Shown here: piece by piece, positions 54,454 to 63,303 of the stretch
Numbering within the stretch: the first letter of the stretch is position 1
Layout: each line of letters opens with the position of its first letter
Source of the DNA: Citrobacter rodentium NBRC 105723 = DSM 16636
GTDB taxonomy: Bacteria; Pseudomonadota; Gammaproteobacteria; Enterobacterales; Enterobacteriaceae
Direction of reading: 5' to 3'
Assembly (NCBI RefSeq): GCF_021278985.1
Contig: NZ_CP082833.1
Location: 744,001 to 808,000, forward strand
Length of the DNA: 64,000 nt
Notes under the pieces: generated by a model
Databases searched by the model: none
Told to the model about the DNA's origin: nothing
Seen by the model: the letters and a program-made list of their open reading frames with translations, nothing else
Translations under genes and position numbers: made by a program

Positions 54454-54493
54454 TTTCATCTCGTGCAAAAAATGCGTAATATACGCCGCCTTG
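54454..54493 (+). promoter_or_regulatory. dusB-fis promoter with GC-rich discriminator
   Basis: TTTCAT (54454-54459) and TAATAT (54477-54482) are 17 bp apart. The GC-rich ACGCCGCC that follows is the discriminator that makes this promoter sensitive to ppGpp and initiating CTP. The sequence equals the remembered E. coli fis promoter. The dusB start is 39 bp downstream. Confidence 0.85.
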
Positions 54494-54521
54494 CAGTCAC
54501 AGTATGGTCATTTCTTAACTC

Positions 54522-55487
54522 ATGCGCATCGGACAATACCAGCTCAGAAATCGCCTGATCGCAGCGCCCATGGCTGGCATCACTGACAGACCATTCCGGA
54601 CGCTGTGCTATGAGATGGGAGCAGGTTTGACCGTATCCGAGATGATGTCTTCTAACCCGCAGGTTTGGGAAAGCGACAAGTCTCGTTTACGGATGGTGCA
54701 CGTTGACGAACCAGGCGTTCGCACGGTGCAAATTGCCGGTAGCGACCCTGTTGAAATGGCCGATGCCGCACGTATTAACGTGGAAAGCGGCGCCCAGATT
54801 ATTGATATCAATATGGGGTGTCCGGCTAAAAAAGTGAATCGCAAGCTCGCAGGTTCAGCCCTCTTGCAGTACCCGGATCTAGTGAAGTCGATACTAACCG
54901 AGGTCGTCAATGCAGTGGACGTTCCTGTCACCCTGAAGATTCGCACCGGCTGGGCTCCGGAACACCGTAACTGCGTAGAGATTGCCCAACTGGCCGAAGA
55001 CTGTGGCATTCAGGCTCTGACCATTCATGGACGCACCCGCGCCTGTTTGTTCAATGGAGATGCTGAATACGACAGCATTCGGGCAGTTAAGCAGAAAGTT
55101 TCCATTCCGGTTATCGCGAATGGCGACATTACTGACCCGCTTAAAGCCAGAGCTGTGCTTGACTATACGGGGGCTGATGCCCTGATGATAGGCCGCGCAG
55201 CTCAGGGAAGACCCTGGATCTTTCGGGAAATCCAGCATTATCTGGACACTGGGGAGTTGCTGCCCCCGCTGCCTTTGGCAGAGGTTAAGCGCTTGCTTTG
55301 CGCACATGTTCGGGAATTGCATGACTTTTATGGCCACGCAAAAGGGTACCGAATTGCGCGTAAACACGTCTCCTGGTATCTCCAGGAGCACGCTCCAAAT
55401 GACCAGTTTCGGCGCACATTCAACGCCATTGAGGATGCCAGCGAACAGCTGGAGGCGTTGGAGGCATACTTCGAAAATTTTGCGTAA
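54522..55487 (+). CDS. dusB: tRNA-dihydrouridine synthase B
   Basis: 321-residue FMN enzyme that reduces U17 in the tRNA D-loop. The FMN/TIM-barrel N-terminus begins PMAGITDRPFR near residue 19. The active-site Cys is in MGCPAKKVNRKLAGS, and the C-terminal helical tRNA-binding part follows (about 250-321). First gene of dusB-fis, 23 bp before fis. Confidence 0.97.
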   Translation: MRIGQYQLRNRLIAAPMAGITDRPFRTLCYEMGAGLTVSEMMSSNPQVWESDKSRLRMVHVDEPGVRTVQIAGSDPVEMADAARINVESGAQIIDINMGCPAKKVNRKLAGSALLQYPDLVKSILTEVVNAVDVPVTLKIRTGWAPEHRNCVEIAQLAEDCGIQALTIHGRTRACLFNGDAEYDSIRAVKQKVSIPVIANGDITDPLKARAVLDYTGADALMIGRAAQGRPWIFREIQHYLDTGELLPPLPLAEVKRLLCAHVRELHDFYGHAKGYRIARKHVSWYLQEHAPNDQFRRTFNAIEDASEQLEALEAYFENFA

Positions 55488-55510
55488 TGAAATAAAGAGC
55501 TGACAGAACT

Positions 55511-55807
55511 ATGTTCGAACAACGCGTAAATTCTGACGTACTGACCGTTTCTACCGTTAACTCTCAGGATCAGGTAACTCAAAAACCCCTGCGTGACTCG
55601 GTTAAACAGGCACTGAAGAACTATTTTGCTCAACTGAACGGTCAGGACGTTAATGACCTGTATGAGCTGGTACTGGCTGAAGTTGAACAGCCCCTGTTGG
55701 ACATGGTGATGCAATACACCCGTGGTAACCAGACCCGTGCTGCCCTGATGATGGGCATCAACCGTGGTACGCTGCGTAAAAAACTGAAAAAATACGGCAT
55801 GAACTAA
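55511..55807 (+). CDS. fis: Nucleoid-associated protein Fis
   Basis: 98-residue DNA-bending factor for inversion stimulation, abundant in fast growth. The N-terminal beta-hairpin arms are followed by helices A-B and the helix-turn-helix [20 protein letters not shown] at the C-terminus. It is cotranscribed with dusB from the stringent promoter upstream and ends at a strong terminator. Identical in length to the E. coli protein. Confidence 0.98.
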
Positions 55808-55831
55808 TTCCGATTAGCTTACTGCTTGTTT

Positions 55832-55869
55832 AAAAAGGCGCTACTCGGCATGGGGAAGCGCCTTTTTTA
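55832..55869 (+). terminator. Intrinsic terminator after fis
   Basis: AAAAAGGCGCT and AGCGCCTTTTT form an 11-bp stem with a 14-nt loop and a T-run. Confidence 0.92.
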
Positions 55870-55892
55870 TACGCATTTCATGTGGAGTTAGC

Positions 55893-56768
55893 ATGGAAAC
55901 GGGATTTGAAACGCAGTACTTTGGCGATGCGTCGAGGTCGATAATCCTCGGAGATGCGCTGAATGAACTGAAAAAGTTGCCTGCCGAAAGCGTCGATCTG
56001 ATCTTCGCCGATCCCCCCTACAACATCGGAAAAGATTTTGACGGGATGATCGAGTCCTGGGACGAAAATGTCTTCCTGACGTGGCTGTTCGCCTGTATTG
56101 ATGAGTGCCACCGGGTCCTGAAAAAACAGGGCACCATGTACATTATGAACAGCACCGAAAACATGCCGCACATCGACCTTAAATGTCGGGGGCTGTTTAC
56201 CATTAAAAGCCGGATTGTCTGGTCCTACGACAGTTCAGGCGTCCAGGCGAAGAAATTCTTTGGCTCGATGTATGAACCCATCCTGATGATGGTAAAAGAC
56301 GCTAAACATTACACCTTTAATCGTGAATCGATTCTGGTCGAGACGAAAACCGGCGCCAAAAGAGCGCTGATAGATTATCGCAAAAACCCTCCCCAGCCTT
56401 ACAACACGCAAAAAGTACCGGGCAACGTCTGGGAGTTTCCTCGCGTGCGTTATTTGATGGATGAATATGAGAACCACCCGACGCAAAAGCCGATGGCGCT
56501 GCTGCAGCGGATCGTTCTGGCCTCATCCAATCCGGGCGATACGGTACTTGATCCCTTTGCCGGCAGCTTTACCACGGGTGCCGTGGCGGTAGCGGCAGGA
56601 CGTAAGTTCATCGGGATAGAGATCAACACGGAATATGTGAAGATGGGTCTGCGAAGGATGCGCGTCAGCTCCCATTTCACAACGGATGAACTTGCCAAAG
56701 TGAAAAAGAGAAAGACCCGAAATCTGTCGAAAAAAAGCCGTCCGGAAACGGGAATAACGGCAAAGTAA
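55893..56768 (+). CDS. yhdJ: Orphan adenine-N6 DNA methyltransferase YhdJ
   Basis: 291-residue beta-type methyltransferase (E. coli YhdJ, also M.EcoKII, methylates the second A of ATGCAT). The catalytic DPPYNIG is at residues 40-46, and the SAM-binding FAGSFTTGAVAVAAGRKFIG is near 215. No restriction gene is adjacent, consistent with an orphan enzyme. A basic C-terminal tail (KKRKTRNLSKKSRP) is present. Confidence 0.93.
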   Translation: METGFETQYFGDASRSIILGDALNELKKLPAESVDLIFADPPYNIGKDFDGMIESWDENVFLTWLFACIDECHRVLKKQGTMYIMNSTENMPHIDLKCRGLFTIKSRIVWSYDSSGVQAKKFFGSMYEPILMMVKDAKHYTFNRESILVETKTGAKRALIDYRKNPPQPYNTQKVPGNVWEFPRVRYLMDEYENHPTQKPMALLQRIVLASSNPGDTVLDPFAGSFTTGAVAVAAGRKFIGIEINTEYVKMGLRRMRVSSHFTTDELAKVKKRKTRNLSKKSRPETGITAK

Positions 56769-56850
56769 AAGCATTGTAAGGGCGCTTTTACGGGGGCATT
56801 TTTCATGTATATTTTCATCACGCTTTGGCATGAATACACAGGATTAGGCA

Positions 56851-57015
56851 ATGATTCGTAAGTATTGGTGGCTGGTGGTGTTTGCGGTCACCGTTTTCCT
56901 CTTTGATGCCCTGCTGTTTCAGTGGCTCGAGACGATCACCACGGAATCGGATAAGTGCCGCAATATGGACTCGGTAAACCCTCTCAGGCTGGTCAACTGT
57001 GCCGATCTGAAATAG
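56851..57015 (+). CDS. yhdU: Small membrane protein YhdU
   Basis: 54-residue protein starting MIRKYWWLVVFAVTVFLFDA, with one N-terminal membrane helix and a soluble tail (SDKCRNMDSVNPLRLVNC) with two cysteines. GGATTAGGCA lies before the ATG as a modest ribosome site. It has the position and character of E. coli YhdU between yhdJ and acrS (envR). Function unknown. Confidence 0.82.
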   Translation: MIRKYWWLVVFAVTVFLFDALLFQWLETITTESDKCRNMDSVNPLRLVNCADLK

Positions 57016-57027
57016 TGCAGTATCTTA

Positions 57028-57055
57028 ATTGGGGAAATAATTATATTTCCCCAAT
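57028..57055. terminator. Convergent terminator overlapping the acrS stop
   Basis: ATTGGGGAAATA and TATTTCCCCAAT form a perfect 12-bp palindrome with a four-base loop between yhdU and acrS. It overlaps the last codons and the stop of acrS (57041-57043). The T-runs are short, so it may be a hairpin rather than a full terminator. Confidence 0.6.
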
Positions 57056-57703
57056 CGCATTCTCTGTTTTTATTAATTGATGCAGATTCCCCACCGGACT
57101 TAGCATTGTTAATACATTATCGACCAGCGCGGGCGCCTGCTGATAAAGATTATAACTGGCGGGATTCATTAGCCAGTTTTTAACAATACCGCTAAAGCTG
57201 CCACAGATAATGATAACAGCCATATCAAGATCCACGGTCTTCGCAATCAGACCTGCCGCCATACTTTCCTGTAATGACTCGCGCAACGCCTGCTGATGAA
57301 AGCCTATTTTTTCACGTATTTCACGCTCAGATATCATGTCATCCTGAAATTCACATTTATGATATAAAATTTGCAGCAGCGCCTGCTGACGGGGAATTTC
57401 CGCGATGTATTGCAATGCGGCAATGAATTTCTCACGCAGCCGTTGTAATGGATTAGCGGCTGGCGACGTGGAGAGCCTTTCCTGAATAAGATCGCGCAGC
57501 GGCGGCTGTTGCAACCAGACCTCATTAAAGAGCTGCGTCTTGTTGTGAAAGTGCCAGTAGATGGCGCCGCGCGTGACCTGGGCCGCATCGGCAATATCAT
57601 TGAGCGTGGTGTTGCCTACCCCCCGCGTCGCAAACTGAACGATCGCCGTCTCAATCAAATGCTGCCGCGTTTTGAGGGCTTCGGCCCTGGTTTTCTTTGC
57701 CAT
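57041..57703 (-). CDS. acrS: TetR-family repressor AcrS (EnvR)
   Basis: 220-residue regulator next to acrEF. The N-terminal helix-turn-helix (residues about 10-55, GNTTLNDIADAAQVTRGAIY) is typical of the AcrR group. The rest is the ligand-binding domain. In E. coli AcrS represses acrAB and possibly acrEF. It is divergent from acrE across 409 bp. Confidence 0.94.
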   Translation of the reverse strand: MAKKTRAEALKTRQHLIETAIVQFATRGVGNTTLNDIADAAQVTRGAIYWHFHNKTQLFNEVWLQQPPLRDLIQERLSTSPAANPLQRLREKFIAALQYIAEIPRQQALLQILYHKCEFQDDMISEREIREKIGFHQQALRESLQESMAAGLIAKTVDLDMAVIIICGSFSGIVKNWLMNPASYNLYQQAPALVDNVLTMLSPVGNLHQLIKTENAIGEI

Positions 57704-58112
57704 GAGTTATCACTTCGGGAACGGAATTAATCTATTTTCTGCCGACCAGGTAATGTCGGAAAACGCGACTATAACACCTCATCATTTTTTGCATGAGGCG
57801 AAAAAGGTCATGCCACGTATAAAAGATGCAGACCTATAAAGATTAAGAATATTTAAACTATAAATATTGATATTTTATATGAGCATTTCAAATTATATAA
57901 ATTAACGTCAAAGGATAACGAAACCGCACGAAGTAAGACAACAGGATCAATGCCTTTTTTTGCTTTTATGTGCCGTTGCGCAAGCGATAAAATAAGTATT
58001 ACTTACATCCCGGAGCAATAATTTGTAGGATAGCCAACTGTTATTTCTTTGCGCACGTTACCGCCTTACCATTTCCGGTAAATAACGAGCTATTGGTTTT
58101 TAAGGAACAGTC
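57704..58112. promoter_or_regulatory. acrS-acrE divergent control region
   Basis: 409 bp without a gene. The stretch 57780-57920 is very AT-rich, with many A/T tracts, consistent with H-NS silencing known for acrEF in E. coli. A palindrome TTGCGCAA occurs near 57973. No operator was fixed. Confidence 0.5.
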
Positions 58113-59276
58113 ATGACGAAACATGCCGGGTTTTCACTCCTGCCCTCATTCATCATAATTTCTGCTGCGTTACTTGCCGGTTGTAACGATCAGGGAGAGC
58201 AACAGGCTCATGCGACCGAGCCGCATGTGACCGTTCATGTGGTCAAAACCGCGCCATTAGCCGTAACAACCGAATTACCGGGGCGGACCTCCGCCTGGCG
58301 TATTGCAGAAGTACGTCCGCAGGTCAGCGGCATCGTTCTCAAGCGTAATTTCACCGAAGGCAGCGATGTCGAAGCCGGGCAGTCGCTCTATCAGATCGAT
58401 CCAGCCACCTATCAGGCCGATTACGACAGCGCGAAAGGCGAACTGGCAAAAAGTGAGGCCGCCGCCGCTATCGCCCATTTGACGGTGAAACGCTATGTTC
58501 CGCTGGTGGGCACGAAATACATCAGCCAGCAGGAATACGATCAGGCGATTGCCGACGCCCGCCAGGCTGACGCCGCCGTTATAGCCGCGAAAGCCGCAGT
58601 AGAAAGCGCGCGCATCAATCTCGCTTACACCAAAGTTACTTCACCAATAAGCGGCCGTATCGGTAAATCGAACGTAACCGAGGGCGCGCTGGTCACCAAC
58701 GGCCAGGCGACCGAACTGGCAACCGTACAGCAGCTCGACCCCATCTATGTCGATGTGACGCAATCGAGCAGCGATTTTATGCGCCTTAAGCAATCCGTCG
58801 AGCAAGGCAGTCTGCATAAGGACAGCGCCGGCAGCAGCGTTGAGCTGGTCATGGAAAACGGTCAGCGCTATCCGCTGAAAGGAACATTGCAGTTCTCTGA
58901 CGTCACGGTAGATGAAAGCACTGGCTCAATTACCTTACGGGCGGTCTTCCCTAATCCACAGCACATGCTGCTGCCGGGTATGTTCGTACGCGCGCGAATT
59001 GACGAAGGAGTGCAACCAGACGCGATTCTGGTGCCTCAGCAGGGGGTGACGCGCACGCCGCGCGGCGATGCCACCGTACTGGTCGTCAACGACAAGAGCC
59101 TGGTGGAATCACGGCCCGTTACCGCTTCCCAGGCTATTGGCGACCAGTGGCTGATCGCGCAGGGGCTGAAGCCCGGCGATAAGGTCATTGTCAGCGGTTT
59201 ACAAAAAGCGCGCCCGGGCGTGAAGGTTAACGCCACCGCAGATACCGATACTTCCCCGGCGAAAGCGGCGCAATAA
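58113..59276 (+). CDS. acrE: RND efflux periplasmic adaptor AcrE
   Basis: 387-residue lipoprotein adaptor of the AcrEF-TolC pump. The lipobox LLAGC places the acylated Cys at residue 24. The lipoyl halves (VRPQVSGIVLKRNFTEGSDV) flank the coiled-coil hairpin (about 100-165), and the beta-barrel and membrane-proximal domains follow. Paralogue of AcrA. It is 11 bp upstream of acrF. Confidence 0.95.
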   Translation: MTKHAGFSLLPSFIIISAALLAGCNDQGEQQAHATEPHVTVHVVKTAPLAVTTELPGRTSAWRIAEVRPQVSGIVLKRNFTEGSDVEAGQSLYQIDPATYQADYDSAKGELAKSEAAAAIAHLTVKRYVPLVGTKYISQQEYDQAIADARQADAAVIAAKAAVESARINLAYTKVTSPISGRIGKSNVTEGALVTNGQATELATVQQLDPIYVDVTQSSSDFMRLKQSVEQGSLHKDSAGSSVELVMENGQRYPLKGTLQFSDVTVDESTGSITLRAVFPNPQHMLLPGMFVRARIDEGVQPDAILVPQQGVTRTPRGDATVLVVNDKSLVESRPVTASQAIGDQWLIAQGLKPGDKVIVSGLQKARPGVKVNATADTDTSPAKAAQ

Positions 59277-59287
59277 GGTAACCGGAC

Positions 59288-62200
59288 ATGGCAAACTTTT
59301 TTATTCAACGACCGATCTTTGCCTGGGTGCTGGCCATCATTCTGATGCTGGCGGGCGCTCTGGCGATTCTGCAACTCCCTGTCGCACAGTATCCGACTAT
59401 CGCCCCGCCGGCGGTATCCGTCTCTGCCACCTACCCCGGCGCAGATGCGCAAACGGTGCAGGATACCGTTACCCAGGTTATCGAACAGAACATGAACGGT
59501 ATCGATAACCTGATGTATATGTCCTCCACCAGCGACTCGGCGGGCAGCGTGACTATCACCTTAACCTTCCAGTCCGGCACCGACCCGGATATCGCGCAGG
59601 TTCAGGTGCAAAACAAGCTGCAGCTGGCGACGCCGCTGCTGCCGCAGGAAGTGCAGCAACAGGGCATCAGCGTAGAGAAATCGAGCAGCAGCTTTCTGAT
59701 GGTGGCGGGGTTCGTCTCAGATAATCCGCAGACCACCCAGGACGATATCTCCGACTATGTCGCGTCGAACGTGAAAGACTCCATCAGCCGTCTGAACGGC
59801 GTGGGGGACGTTCAGCTGTTTGGCGCCCAGTACGCAATGCGTATCTGGCTGGATGCCAACCTGCTGAATAAATACCAGCTTACCCCGGTCGATGTCATCA
59901 ATCAGTTAAAGGTGCAGAACGATCAGATCGCCGCGGGCCAGCTCGGTGGGACACCGGCATTGCCAGGGCAGCAGCTGAACGCCTCAATCATCGCGCAGAC
60001 GCGTCTGAAAGATCCTGACGAATTCGCCAAAGTGACGCTGCGTGTCAACAGCGACGGCTCCGTTGTGCGGCTGAAAGATGTCGCCCGCATTGAGCTTGGC
60101 GGGGAAAACTATAACGTCGTGGCGCGCATTAACGGAAAACCGGCATCCGGTCTGGGAATCAAGCTGGCGACCGGAGCAAACGCGCTTGATACTGCCACCG
60201 CGATCAAAGCCAAACTTGCCGAACTGGAGCCTTTCTTCCCGCAGGGCATGAAGGTGGTTTACCCTTACGACACCACGCCGTTTGTGAAGATCTCCATTCA
60301 TGAAGTGGTAAAAACGCTGTTCGAAGCGATCGTGCTGGTCTTTCTTGTCATGTACCTGTTTTTGCAGAATATCCGCGCCACTCTCATTCCTACCATCGCG
60401 GTGCCCGTGGTGTTGCTGGGGACGTTTGCGGTGCTGGCGGCATTCGGCTATTCGATAAACACCCTGACGATGTTCGGCATGGTGCTGGCCATCGGCCTGC
60501 TGGTGGATGATGCGATCGTGGTGGTGGAAAACGTTGAACGCGTCATGATGGAAGACAAGTTACCGCCTAAAGAGGCGACTGAAAAATCGATGTCGCAGAT
60601 CCAGGGCGCGCTGGTCGGTATCGCGATGGTCCTGTCCGCCGTATTTATCCCGATGGCCTTTTTCGGCGGCTCAACGGGGGCGATTTACCGCCAGTTTTCT
60701 ATCACCATCGTATCGGCAATGGCGCTTTCGGTTCTGGTGGCGCTGATCCTTACCCCTGCGCTTTGCGCGACGCTGCTGAAGCCCGTATCCGCAGAACACC
60801 ATGAGAAAAAAGGGGGGTTCTTCGGATGGTTTAACGCCAGATTCGATCATAGCGTCAACCATTATACCAACAGCGTCAGCGGCATTGTGCGCAAGACCGG
60901 ACGCTATCTGGTCGTCTACCTGCTGATCGTTGTCGGCATGGCAGTATTGTTCTTACGCTTGCCGACCTCCTTCCTGCCTGAAGAAGATCAGGGGGTTTTC
61001 CTGACCATGATTCAGTTGCCTGCCGGAGCAACGCAGGAACGGACGCAAAAGGTGCTGGATCAGGTGACGCATTACTACCTGAATAACGAAAAGGCGAACG
61101 TTGAAAGCGTCTTCACGGTTAACGGCTTTAGCTTCAGCGGTCAGGGGCAGAACTCGGGGATGGCGTTTGTCAGCCTGAAGCCGTGGGAGGAGCGCAGCGG
61201 TGAAGAAAACAGCGTCGAGTCGGTTATCGCTCGCGCGACCCGCGCATTCAGCCAGATTCGTGATGGGATGGTCTTTCCCTTTAATATGCCCGCAATCGTT
61301 GAGCTGGGTACCGCTACGGGCTTCGACTTTGAGCTGATTGACCAGGGCGGGCTGGGACATAACGCGTTGACGCAGGCGCGGAACCAGCTGCTGGGCATGG
61401 TCGGACAGCATCCCGATCTGCTGGTCCGCGTGCGTCCAAACGGTCTGGAAGATACCGCGCAGTTCAAGCTGGATGTCGACCAGGAGAAAGCGCAGGCGCT
61501 GGGTGTTTCTCTTTCCGATATCAACCAGACTATCTCTGCGGCGCTGGGCGGCTATTACGTCAACGACTTTATCGATCGCGGTCGCGTGAAGAAGGTATAT
61601 GTTCAGGCAGATGCGAAATTCCGTATGCTGCCAGAGGACATTAATAACCTGTATGTTCGCAGCGCGAACGGTGAAATGGTGCCCTTCTCAACCTTCAGTT
61701 CCGCGCGCTGGGTGTACGGCTCGCCACGTCTGGAACGCTACAACGGTATGCCGTCTATGGAGCTGTTGGGCGAAGCCGCGCCTGGCAGAAGTACCGGTGA
61801 AGCGATGGCATTGATGGAAAACCTTGCCTCGAAACTGCCGAATGGCATTGGTTATGACTGGACGGGAATGTCTTATCAGGAACGTCTGTCTGGTAACCAG
61901 GCGCCGGCGCTGTACGCCATTTCGCTGATTGTCGTTTTCCTGTGCCTTGCGGCGCTGTATGAAAGCTGGTCGATTCCCTTCTCGGTCATGCTGGTCGTAC
62001 CGCTCGGCGTGGTGGGCGCGCTTCTGGCTGCTTCACTACGTGGGCTGAATAACGACGTTTATTTCCAGGTCGGACTCTTAACCACCATTGGGCTGTCGGC
62101 TAAAAACGCCATCCTGATAGTGGAATTTGCCAAGGACCTGATGGACAAGGAAGGCCGCGGGCTGATTGAGGCGACGCTCGAAGCCTCCCGTATGCGCCTG

Positions 62201-62401
62201 CGTCCGATACTGATGACCTCTCTCGCCTTTATTCTCGGCGTTATGCCGCTGGTTATTAGCCGGGGAGCCGGCAGCGGTGCGCAGAACGCGGTAGGAACCG
62301 GGGTAATGGGAGGAATGCTGACGGCGACGCTGCTGGCTATCTTCTTTGTGCCGGTCTTCTTCGTCGTGGTCAGACGCCGCTTTAATAAACATCAGAACTA
62401 A
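59288..62401 (+). CDS. acrF: RND multidrug efflux transporter AcrF
   Basis: 1,037-residue inner membrane proton antiporter, paralogue of AcrB. It has 12 membrane helices and two large periplasmic loops. The proton-relay Asp pair is in GLLVDDAIVVVENVERVM (near residue 407), and the partner Lys is in GLSAKNAILIVEFAKD. It is complete and shows no lesion. A hairpin terminator follows at 62411-62433. Confidence 0.97.
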   Translation: MANFFIQRPIFAWVLAIILMLAGALAILQLPVAQYPTIAPPAVSVSATYPGADAQTVQDTVTQVIEQNMNGIDNLMYMSSTSDSAGSVTITLTFQSGTDPDIAQVQVQNKLQLATPLLPQEVQQQGISVEKSSSSFLMVAGFVSDNPQTTQDDISDYVASNVKDSISRLNGVGDVQLFGAQYAMRIWLDANLLNKYQLTPVDVINQLKVQNDQIAAGQLGGTPALPGQQLNASIIAQTRLKDPDEFAKVTLRVNSDGSVVRLKDVARIELGGENYNVVARINGKPASGLGIKLATGANALDTATAIKAKLAELEPFFPQGMKVVYPYDTTPFVKISIHEVVKTLFEAIVLVFLVMYLFLQNIRATLIPTIAVPVVLLGTFAVLAAFGYSINTLTMFGMVLAIGLLVDDAIVVVENVERVMMEDKLPPKEATEKSMSQIQGALVGIAMVLSAVFIPMAFFGGSTGAIYRQFSITIVSAMALSVLVALILTPALCATLLKPVSAEHHEKKGGFFGWFNARFDHSVNHYTNSVSGIVRKTGRYLVVYLLIVVGMAVLFLRLPTSFLPEEDQGVFLTMIQLPAGATQERTQKVLDQVTHYYLNNEKANVESVFTVNGFSFSGQGQNSGMAFVSLKPWEERSGEENSVESVIARATRAFSQIRDGMVFPFNMPAIVELGTATGFDFELIDQGGLGHNALTQARNQLLGMVGQHPDLLVRVRPNGLEDTAQFKLDVDQEKAQALGVSLSDINQTISAALGGYYVNDFIDRGRVKKVYVQADAKFRMLPEDINNLYVRSANGEMVPFSTFSSARWVYGSPRLERYNGMPSMELLGEAAPGRSTGEAMALMENLASKLPNGIGYDWTGMSYQERLSGNQAPALYAISLIVVFLCLAALYESWSIPFSVMLVVPLGVVGALLAASLRGLNNDVYFQVGLLTTIGLSAKNAILIVEFAKDLMDKEGRGLIEATLEASRMRLRPILMTSLAFILGVMPLVISRGAGSGAQNAVGTGVMGGMLTATLLAIFFVPVFFVVVRRRFNKHQN

Positions 62402-62410
62402 CAGCTAAAC

Positions 62411-62436
62411 AAAGGCGTCTGCGGACGCCTTTAATT
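62411..62436 (+). terminator. Terminator after acrF
   Basis: AAAGGCGTC and GACGCCTTT pair around a short TGCG loop, followed by AATTAT. Confidence 0.8.
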
Positions 62437-62627
62437 ATGAAGCACTTAGCCCTTTATTCTGCCCGTCCTGAATCAACTTTCTCCATTATTTTTACAAACC
62501 ACATCAATTGAGATTATTTATAACGCCAGCTTTCGTTCAGGCAATGGTAAAATCCGCCTGAATTCGCGAAATGATCGGTATTATTTCAGCTGCATTTAGC
62601 GGAGCGTTTTTTAGTAGAGGTAACACC

Positions 62628-62849
62628 ATGAAAAGCTTAATTTCAGTCGCTTTGCTTACTGCTTTGCTGGCTGGTTGCGCACACGACTCTCCCTGTGTGC
62701 CGGTTTATGACGATCAGGGCCGTCTCGTTCATACCAATACCTGTATGAAAGGCACCACTCAGGATAACTGGGAAACGGCAGGCGCTATTGCCGGCGGTGC
62801 TGCCGCGGTTGCCGGCCTGACGATGGGGATTATTGCCCTGTCGAAATGA
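62628..62849 (+). CDS. yhdV: Small lipoprotein YhdV
   Basis: 73-residue putative outer membrane lipoprotein. The signal MKSLISVALLTALLAGC ends in a lipobox with Cys17. The mature part has a glycine/alanine-rich hydrophobic segment (AGAIAGGAAAVAGLTMGIIA). AGAGGT lies upstream of this ATG; a longer frame from 62571 is less likely. Same position as E. coli yhdV after acrF. Function unknown. Confidence 0.9.
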   Translation: MKSLISVALLTALLAGCAHDSPCVPVYDDQGRLVHTNTCMKGTTQDNWETAGAIAGGAAAVAGLTMGIIALSK

Positions 62850-62886
62850 CAATACCGAGGCGCGGTCACGTCACGCCTTATATCGC

Positions 62887-62931
62887 AAAAAGCCCATTTT
62901 CATATAATACAATATGTTGAAAATGGGCTTA
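62887..62931 (+). terminator. Hairpin terminator after yhdV
   Basis: AAGCCCATTTTCA and TGAAAATGGGCTT form a 13-bp stem with a loop of about 16 nt, followed by a T-rich stretch. Confidence 0.8.
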
Positions 62932-63200
62932 TCGTTTAATTTTTTAATTATTCCCTCTCCTCCTGTTACCTGATCGAATGGTTGACACCCGATCATTCGC
63001 GTTTCCGGTTCTTTATCTCCCCGTTTACTCACGCTGGCAATATTCACGGACGAAATTGTTATTTTAATTAGCAGGCTGATGTTAAATTATTTTGCTCCAA
63101 AATGTGGCTTACGTTTCATTTTCGCACTATTTCAGGGCGCTGAATTTATTTTTTCCTGTCTACACTCTGCTTATTGCGTCGGGCACTCGTGCGCAAAAAC
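62932..63200. other. Regulatory region upstream of yhdW
   Basis: No gene is seen. A partial NtrC-like dyad, GCACTATTTCAGGGCGC (63124-63140), lies about 75-90 bp upstream of the sigma-54 -12 element, a usual enhancer distance. The match is weak. Confidence 0.4.
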
Positions 63201-63216
63201 TGGCACTACCTTTGCT
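63201..63216 (+). promoter_or_regulatory. Sigma-54 promoter of yhdW
   Basis: TGGCACTACCTTTGCT fits the -24/-12 consensus TGGCAC-N5-TTGCW fully, with GG (63202-63203) and GC (63214-63215) exactly ten bases apart. It lies about 88 bp before yhdW. It supports nitrogen-limitation control by RpoN and NtrC, as reported for E. coli yhdWXYZ. Confidence 0.88.
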
Positions 63217-63303
63217 TAGAAGAGTATGGCCAAAGCCACAAACGGGTAATAGACGTGACTAAACGCCTCTCATAACAATAAATTTCGCCACACAGGATGC
63301 ATT

